64,000 nt of DNA from SSF14 sp037045585 (GTDB lineage: Bacteria > Actinomycetota > Acidimicrobiia > Acidimicrobiales > Microtrichaceae): positions 68,265 through 132,264 of the forward strand of contig JBAOIR010000051.1 of the NCBI GenBank assembly GCA_037045585.1, written 5' to 3'. Of this stretch, positions 60,178 to 64,000 are shown one piece after another. Below the pieces are notes generated by a model that had not been told where the DNA came from, made no database searches, and saw only the letters and a program-made list of their open reading frames with translations. The position numbers and the translations under genes were made by a program. Numbering within the stretch: the first letter of the stretch is position 1; every line of letters begins with the position of its first letter.

Positions 60178-61525
60178 ATGAGGTTCACCGATCGAATCGA
60201 GGCCGGCCGGTTGCTGGCGCGACATCTCGACTACCTCGCCGAGGACCGGCCCGTCGTGCTCGGGTTGCCCCGCGGCGGTGTCGTCGTCGCCGCCGAGGTC
60301 GCCGGGCACCTGGGTGCGCCGCTCGACGTCCTCCTCGTGCGCAAGCTCGGCGTCCCCTACCAACCCGAGGTCGCCATGGGCGCCATCGCCGAGGGCGGCG
60401 TCGAGGTCGTCGATCGCCAGGTCGTCGACGGCCTCCGGATCACACCGGCCGAACTGGCCTCGGTCCTGGCCCGCGAAGAGGGCGAGCTGCAGCGCCGTCA
60501 GGGCCTCTACCGGATCGGCCGGACCCGCGTACCGCTCGAAGGACGCACCGTGGTCATCGTGGACGACGGGGTGGCGACCGGGGCGACCGCCCGCGCCCGC
60601 GTGCGCCGCAGCTCGGGAAGCGGGCGCCGCACGCATCGTGCTGGCCGTCCCGGTGGCACCGCCCGGTTGGGACACGGCGATGGATGACTCCGCCGACGAG
60701 TACGTCGCGGTCGTCACCCCCGATCCCTTCCACTCGGTCGGCCAGTTCTACGCCCGCTTCACCCAGACCACCGACGAGGAGGTCGCCGACTGCCTGGAGC
60801 GGTCCGACCGGGACCCGGCCGACGAGCCGCTCGTCGCCGGCGGCGCTGTCGACGTCATCGGGGGCCGCGACGCCGAGATCACGATCCCGATCGGGCCCGT
60901 CCGCCTGGGTGGGCATCTCACGATCCCCCCCCGGCCGCACGGCCTCGTCGTGTTCGCCCACGGCAGCGGGAGCAGCCACCACAGCCCGAGGAACCGGATG
61001 GTCGCCTCGATCCTGAACGACGCCGGCTTCGGCACCCTCCTCTTCGACCTCCTCACCTATGAGGAGGAGCGGCAGCGGGAGAACGTGTTCGATGTCGAAC
61101 TACTCGCCGATCGCCTCGTGGCCGTCACCCGGTGGATCCGGCGGGATCCCGACGTCGCCGACCTCCCGATCGGATATTTCGGGGCGAGCACCGGGGCGGC
61201 TGCAGCGATGGTGGCAGCAGCGGCCCTCGGTGACGGGATCTCCGCCATCGTGTCCCGTGGGGGTCGGCTCGATCTCGCCGGCGAGCTCATCTCGGAGGTC
61301 ACCGCACCGACACTCCTCGTGGTCGGCGCCCGGGACACTCCGGTGGTCGACCTCCATCATCGCCTCCTGCCGCGGCTCCGCTGTGCCCACCTGCTCCTGC
61401 TGATCGACGACGCGACCCACCTGTTCGAGGAACCGGGAGCGCTCCAACGAGCCGCCGAGGCGGCCCGCGACTGGTTCGAGGAACACCTGGTCGCGACACC
61501 GCACCTCCCGGCGGAGGTCTCGTGA
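60178..61525 (+). CDS. Phosphoribosyltransferase-alpha/beta hydrolase fusion, one frameshift
   Basis: N-terminal type I PRTase (about 1-200): LGLPRGGVVVAAEVAGHLGA, VRKLGVPYQPEVAMGAIAEG, and PRPP loop VVIVDDGVATGATARA. A frame change near 60600 leads to AAREAGAARIVLAVPVAPPG. The C-terminal domain (about 235-445) is a dienelactone-hydrolase-like alpha/beta hydrolase: LVVFAHGSGSSHHSPRNRMV, YFGASTGAAAAMVAAAA (nucleophile Ser), PTLLVVGARDTPVVDLH and a late DDATHLFEE (His). Rv0571c of M. tuberculosis has this same fusion and is in the DosR regulon. Function of the fusion is unknown. Confidence 0.85.
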
Positions 61526-62766
61526 TGGGCGACATGGGTCTCCCCCGAACGCCTCGTCAGCGGTCTCCCCGTCGGTCGGCTCGACGGCTGGCGACGACGT
61601 CCGTGCTCGCGCTCGCGCTGATGTCCGCGTGCGTCCCACCGGCGGCCGACCTGTCCCTGCCGACGGGGACGGGGCTCCAATGGGTGCAGGACACCGGCGG
61701 CACGACCGACGAGAACGGTACCTACCACGAGGCGTATTCACGGTTCACCCTGCTCGACGGGGTCGCCGACGGTCCGACACCGGTCGAGACGCCCTACCTC
61801 CCGTTGACCCCGACTGCCGGCGGCGCCTACGCGTCGTACGGCTTCCCGGTCTTCCCCGACGGCACCGCTCGATTCCCCTGGAACGGTTTCGCCGGCGAAG
61901 GGGTCACGACCGCCACCACCGTGACCGGCGGAACGACGACCTACGTGGTCACCGGCGCCGGCGGATCGTGCACGTTCACAAACCTGTCCACGACAGGGCC
62001 GATGCCACGAACCTCGGCCGCCATCCCGTCGCCCGACGGTGGCAAGCTCGCCGTGTTCACGCGGTTCGCCGATCCGGACGCGAACTCGATCCGGACGACG
62101 ATCACGATCTACGCGCTCGACGCCTCGTGCACCCGCCTCAACGGCGTGACCACCACGTGGAACTCGTTCGCCGGCTCCGTCAGCGGCGCCATGATCGTCA
62201 GCTCACTCACCGTGTGGTCGCCGGACTCGGCGTCGATCCTCTACCCGGTCAACCTCGCCACGGCACGGGACGGCACGCGGCTCGAGCGACTGGCGGCGTC
62301 GGGCGGATCGACGCCCACCACCGTGCTGGAGGACCCGTCGTCCACGATCCTGCCGCTCGGCTGGTCGTCGGCCGGTCGAGCACTGATCTTCCGGATCAGC
62401 CGAAGCACCGGCACCCCGCCGGTGGCCGCGACGTCGCTCGAGACGCTCCCGATCGGCGGCGGGCACACCAAGGTCATCGACGTCCACACGAGCCTCGTCC
62501 CGCCCACCCGATCCGAGTTCCACGTCGGCTACTTCCTGCCCGGCACCTCACAGGTCGTCTACAGCGGGGGCCCACGCACCGCGACGGCAGGCGACGGACG
62601 TACCGTGGCATGGCCACAACTCCGGATCCATGACGACACGACCGACGCCGATGTCGTCGTGCCCGGCACCGACGCCCCACTGGCCTGGCATCCGACGCCG
62701 TCGGGCGACATGCCCAACGGTCGGTTCCTCGAACGATTCATCCACGGAACGGGAGCAACGACATGA
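61522..62766 (+). CDS. Lipoprotein with beta-propeller-like body
   Basis: GTG at 61522 overlaps the previous stop (ATG 61525 also possible). Arg-rich N-terminus, then LATTSVLALALMSAC with the lipobox Cys about residue 37. The mature part has repeats resembling TolB/WD propeller blades (MPRTSAAIPSPDGGKLAVFT, SSLTVWSPDSASILYPVNLA, PLGWSSAGRALIFRISRSTG). Probably surface-anchored; function unknown. The next gene starts inside its stop (ATGA). Confidence 0.7.
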   Translation: MMGDMGLPRTPRQRSPRRSARRLATTSVLALALMSACVPPAADLSLPTGTGLQWVQDTGGTTDENGTYHEAYSRFTLLDGVADGPTPVETPYLPLTPTAGGAYASYGFPVFPDGTARFPWNGFAGEGVTTATTVTGGTTTYVVTGAGGSCTFTNLSTTGPMPRTSAAIPSPDGGKLAVFTRFADPDANSIRTTITIYALDASCTRLNGVTTTWNSFAGSVSGAMIVSSLTVWSPDSASILYPVNLATARDGTRLERLAASGGSTPTTVLEDPSSTILPLGWSSAGRALIFRISRSTGTPPVAATSLETLPIGGGHTKVIDVHTSLVPPTRSEFHVGYFLPGTSQVVYSGGPRTATAGDGRTVAWPQLRIHDDTTDADVVVPGTDAPLAWHPTPSGDMPNGRFLERFIHGTGATT

Positions 62767-63201
62767 GCGATCCACACACGACGGGCCCGATCCGACCGAA
62801 GCGCCGGACCACCTTCGACGCGACCCCCCGACGATGGGCACTGCTCGCTGTCACCGTGCTCACGCTCGTCGCCTGCACCCCCGCTGTGGGGTTCACTCCT
62901 CCGTTCCAGGGCGAGGCCCGCTACCAACCATCGTCGGGCAACTTCGAGGGCCACATGGTCGCCTGCAACGCCGACGGCGGGCCGATCACCGTCACCCTCG
63001 GCGAGTGGGGCTTCGACCTCGTGCACCCGTTCCGCGTCGTCGTGACCGATGCGGCCGGGGGTGCCGTGGCGACGCTGACCGTCGACGGCTCCGATGACGT
63101 GCTCGTGACCCAGCCACTCCCACGCGGCACCTGCTTCGGTGGCGATCACGTCGCTCGGGACGACAGGGCGCAGCTACTACACCTACACCGTGAACTGGTG
63201 A
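62763..63201 (+). CDS. Small lipoprotein, one frameshift
   Basis: ATG at 62763. Signal peptide with lipobox LLAVTVLTLVAC, then a compact beta-rich domain (FQGEARYQPSSGNFEGHMVA, VHPFRVVVTDAAGGAVATLT). Near 63158 one extra G must be removed; the reading then ends as YYTYTVNW with a stop at 63199-63201. Unknown function. It is coupled to the propeller lipoprotein, so the two may form an envelope pair. Confidence 0.6.
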
Positions 63202-63209
63202 GGTTCCTC

Positions 63210-63224
63210 GGGACCAACGGCCCT
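63210..63224. promoter_or_regulatory. DosR-like box, 63279 gene
   Basis: GGGACCAACGGCCCT, 54 bases before the ATG at 63279. Confidence 0.7.
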
Positions 63225-63278
63225 TCCCGCTCCGTCACATCGAGCGCAGGCTCGGGGCATGACTGACACCAAGACTGC

Positions 63279-63542
63279 ATGACCCAGGTCGGCGACCACC
63301 TCTCGGCGCTGTGCCTCAAGCTCAAGCTCCACGCCGAGGAGGAGCTGTCCGACGACGAGGTCTGCGAACGTGCCGGCCTCGAGAAGCTCCGCTCGGTGAT
63401 CGACGAGACCGTCGAGGCCATCACCGACGCGTACGCCGACGAGGCGGTGCGGGAGGACGCACGACAGCTGGGACGATCCTTCGTCGCCGCCGTCGACGCC
63501 ACGCCCGACGAACTTCGCACCCGGGTCACCACCAAGCGCTGA
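63279..63542 (+). CDS. Small helical protein of unknown function
   Basis: 87 residues, acidic and helical (HLSALCLKLKLHAEEELSDD, EKLRSVIDETVEAITDAYAD). No family is recognised. A short upstream reading frame begins at 63259 and ends over its ATG (gcATGA). A DosR-like box lies upstream. It converges with the DUF5709-like gene. Confidence 0.55.
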   Translation: MTQVGDHLSALCLKLKLHAEEELSDDEVCERAGLEKLRSVIDETVEAITDAYADEAVREDARQLGRSFVAAVDATPDELRTRVTTKR

Positions 63543-63549
63543 CGACGGC

Positions 63550-63792
63550 TCAGCTGCGCTCGTCCTCGATGTGGAGCGTGGCGTCCTCGGGGCCGATCGG
63601 GCCCTCGGCGTCATCGAACGACGCGACGAGTTCGGCGGTCTCGTCCGAGCCGCCGAGGTCGGGGGCGAGGAGCTCCTGGTGGTGCGGGGCCACCTCGTCG
63701 CCGCCGAGCGCCTCCTCGTCGAACATCTCGGCGACGTCCTGGCTCTCGGGGTCGGTGGTCACGGGATCGCTGGAGCTGCTCTGGTCGGTCAT
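63550..63792 (-). CDS. DUF5709-like acidic protein
   Basis: ATG at 63792, preceded by AAAGGACC. The 80-residue protein is very acidic. It contains EEALGGDEVAPHHQELLAPD and ETAELVASFDDAEGPIGPED, and ends ATLHIEDE, consistent with the actinobacterial DUF5709 family. Function unknown. A DosR-like box lies 53 bases before the start. Confidence 0.6.
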   Translation of the reverse strand: MTDQSSSSDPVTTDPESQDVAEMFDEEALGGDEVAPHHQELLAPDLGGSDETAELVASFDDAEGPIGPEDATLHIEDERS

Positions 63793-63845
63793 GGTGGTCC
63801 TTTCGACGGTCGACACCAGCGTGCACCCGACCGTCGTCGAACGAC

Positions 63846-63860
63846 AGGGCCGAAGGTCCG
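63846..63860. promoter_or_regulatory. DosR-like box, 63792 gene
   Basis: AGGGCCGAAGGTCCG, reverse CGGACCTTCGGCCCT, one mismatch from consensus. A weaker relative, GGGACCTAGGCCTCT, follows at 63881-63895 and might serve a gene beyond the window. Confidence 0.7.
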
Positions 63861-64000
63861 GACCGCCACGTCCGGGATCCGGGACCTAGGCCTCTACCTC
63901 GATCCGTCGGCGGGGTGTCCCCTGGAGAGATGGCGCCTCCGACCCCGAGTTCCGCTCCCCCGGTCAGTTCGGAGACGGGGGCGCCACCCATCTGCCGGTT

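Noticed and set aside
63881..63895. GGGACCTAGGCCTCT near the right edge
   Set aside because: Spacer and right half differ from consensus and no target gene is visible inside the window.

Overview
This is high-GC actinobacterial chromosomal DNA. A WhiB-type Fe-S regulator, two 13E12/DUF222 HNH genes, DUF2510 and DUF5709 proteins, actinobacterial SOS boxes of the form TCGAAC-N4-GTTCGA, NarL/DosR-type response regulators and many GTG/TTG starts all point that way. The mix (WhiB, PimB-like mannosyltransferase, AGPS-like oxidase, Pls/PosA synthetase) would suit a deep-branching actinobacterium such as Acidimicrobiia; that placement is inference.

Layout. 0-5 kb: a broken 13E12 gene, a DUF2510/DUF4870 protein, glycerol kinase, and a divergent ACT-domain gene and TetR gene flanking a perfect palindrome. 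5-21 kb is mostly minus strand: channel-like membrane protein, aminotransferase, an SMC-like coiled-coil protein without a Walker A motif, ArsA/GET3-type ATPase, glycosyltransferase, QueG, metallo-beta-lactamase and a NYN nuclease. A DnaQ-UvrC hybrid nuclease behind two SOS boxes, a lipoprotein, trpD and whiB follow. 21-27 kb: glycerol-3-phosphate dehydrogenase, then a coupled trio (AGPS-like FAD oxidase, membrane protein, FGGY kinase). 26.8-33 kb: RNase P RNA, a phosphopantetheinyl transferase, an M1 metallopeptidase and a 1294-residue Pls/PosA-type single-module synthetase.

From about 33.3 kb to the right edge lies what I read as a DosR/DevR-like hypoxia or dormancy island. It holds two DosR-like response regulators and a PAS-PAS histidine kinase. 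It also holds a complete arginine deiminase pathway: deiminase, ornithine carbamoyltransferase, carbamate kinase, APC antiporter, plus a DDAH-like hydrolase. Other members are two tandem-Usp proteins, a CoA-binding protein, three FMN-binding split-barrel proteins, a CtpF-like P-type ATPase, an Nramp-like transporter with a PRC/MgtE_N partner, a phosphoribosyltransferase-hydrolase fusion and several unrecognised small proteins. At least ten copies of a 15-bp motif with consensus GGGACCTTCGGCCCT lie upstream of these genes, often exactly 34-35 bases from the start codon. This resembles a variant of the mycobacterial DosR box and ties the island together. A second, more decayed 13E12 copy with a perfect SOS box interrupts the island at 56.4 kb.

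Caution: about 20 single-base frameshifts, mostly insertions, break otherwise well-conserved genes including housekeeping ones. Most are best explained as residual sequencing or assembly errors. I report those genes as full-length CDS with the shift position noted, and only the two 13E12 copies as pseudogenes.
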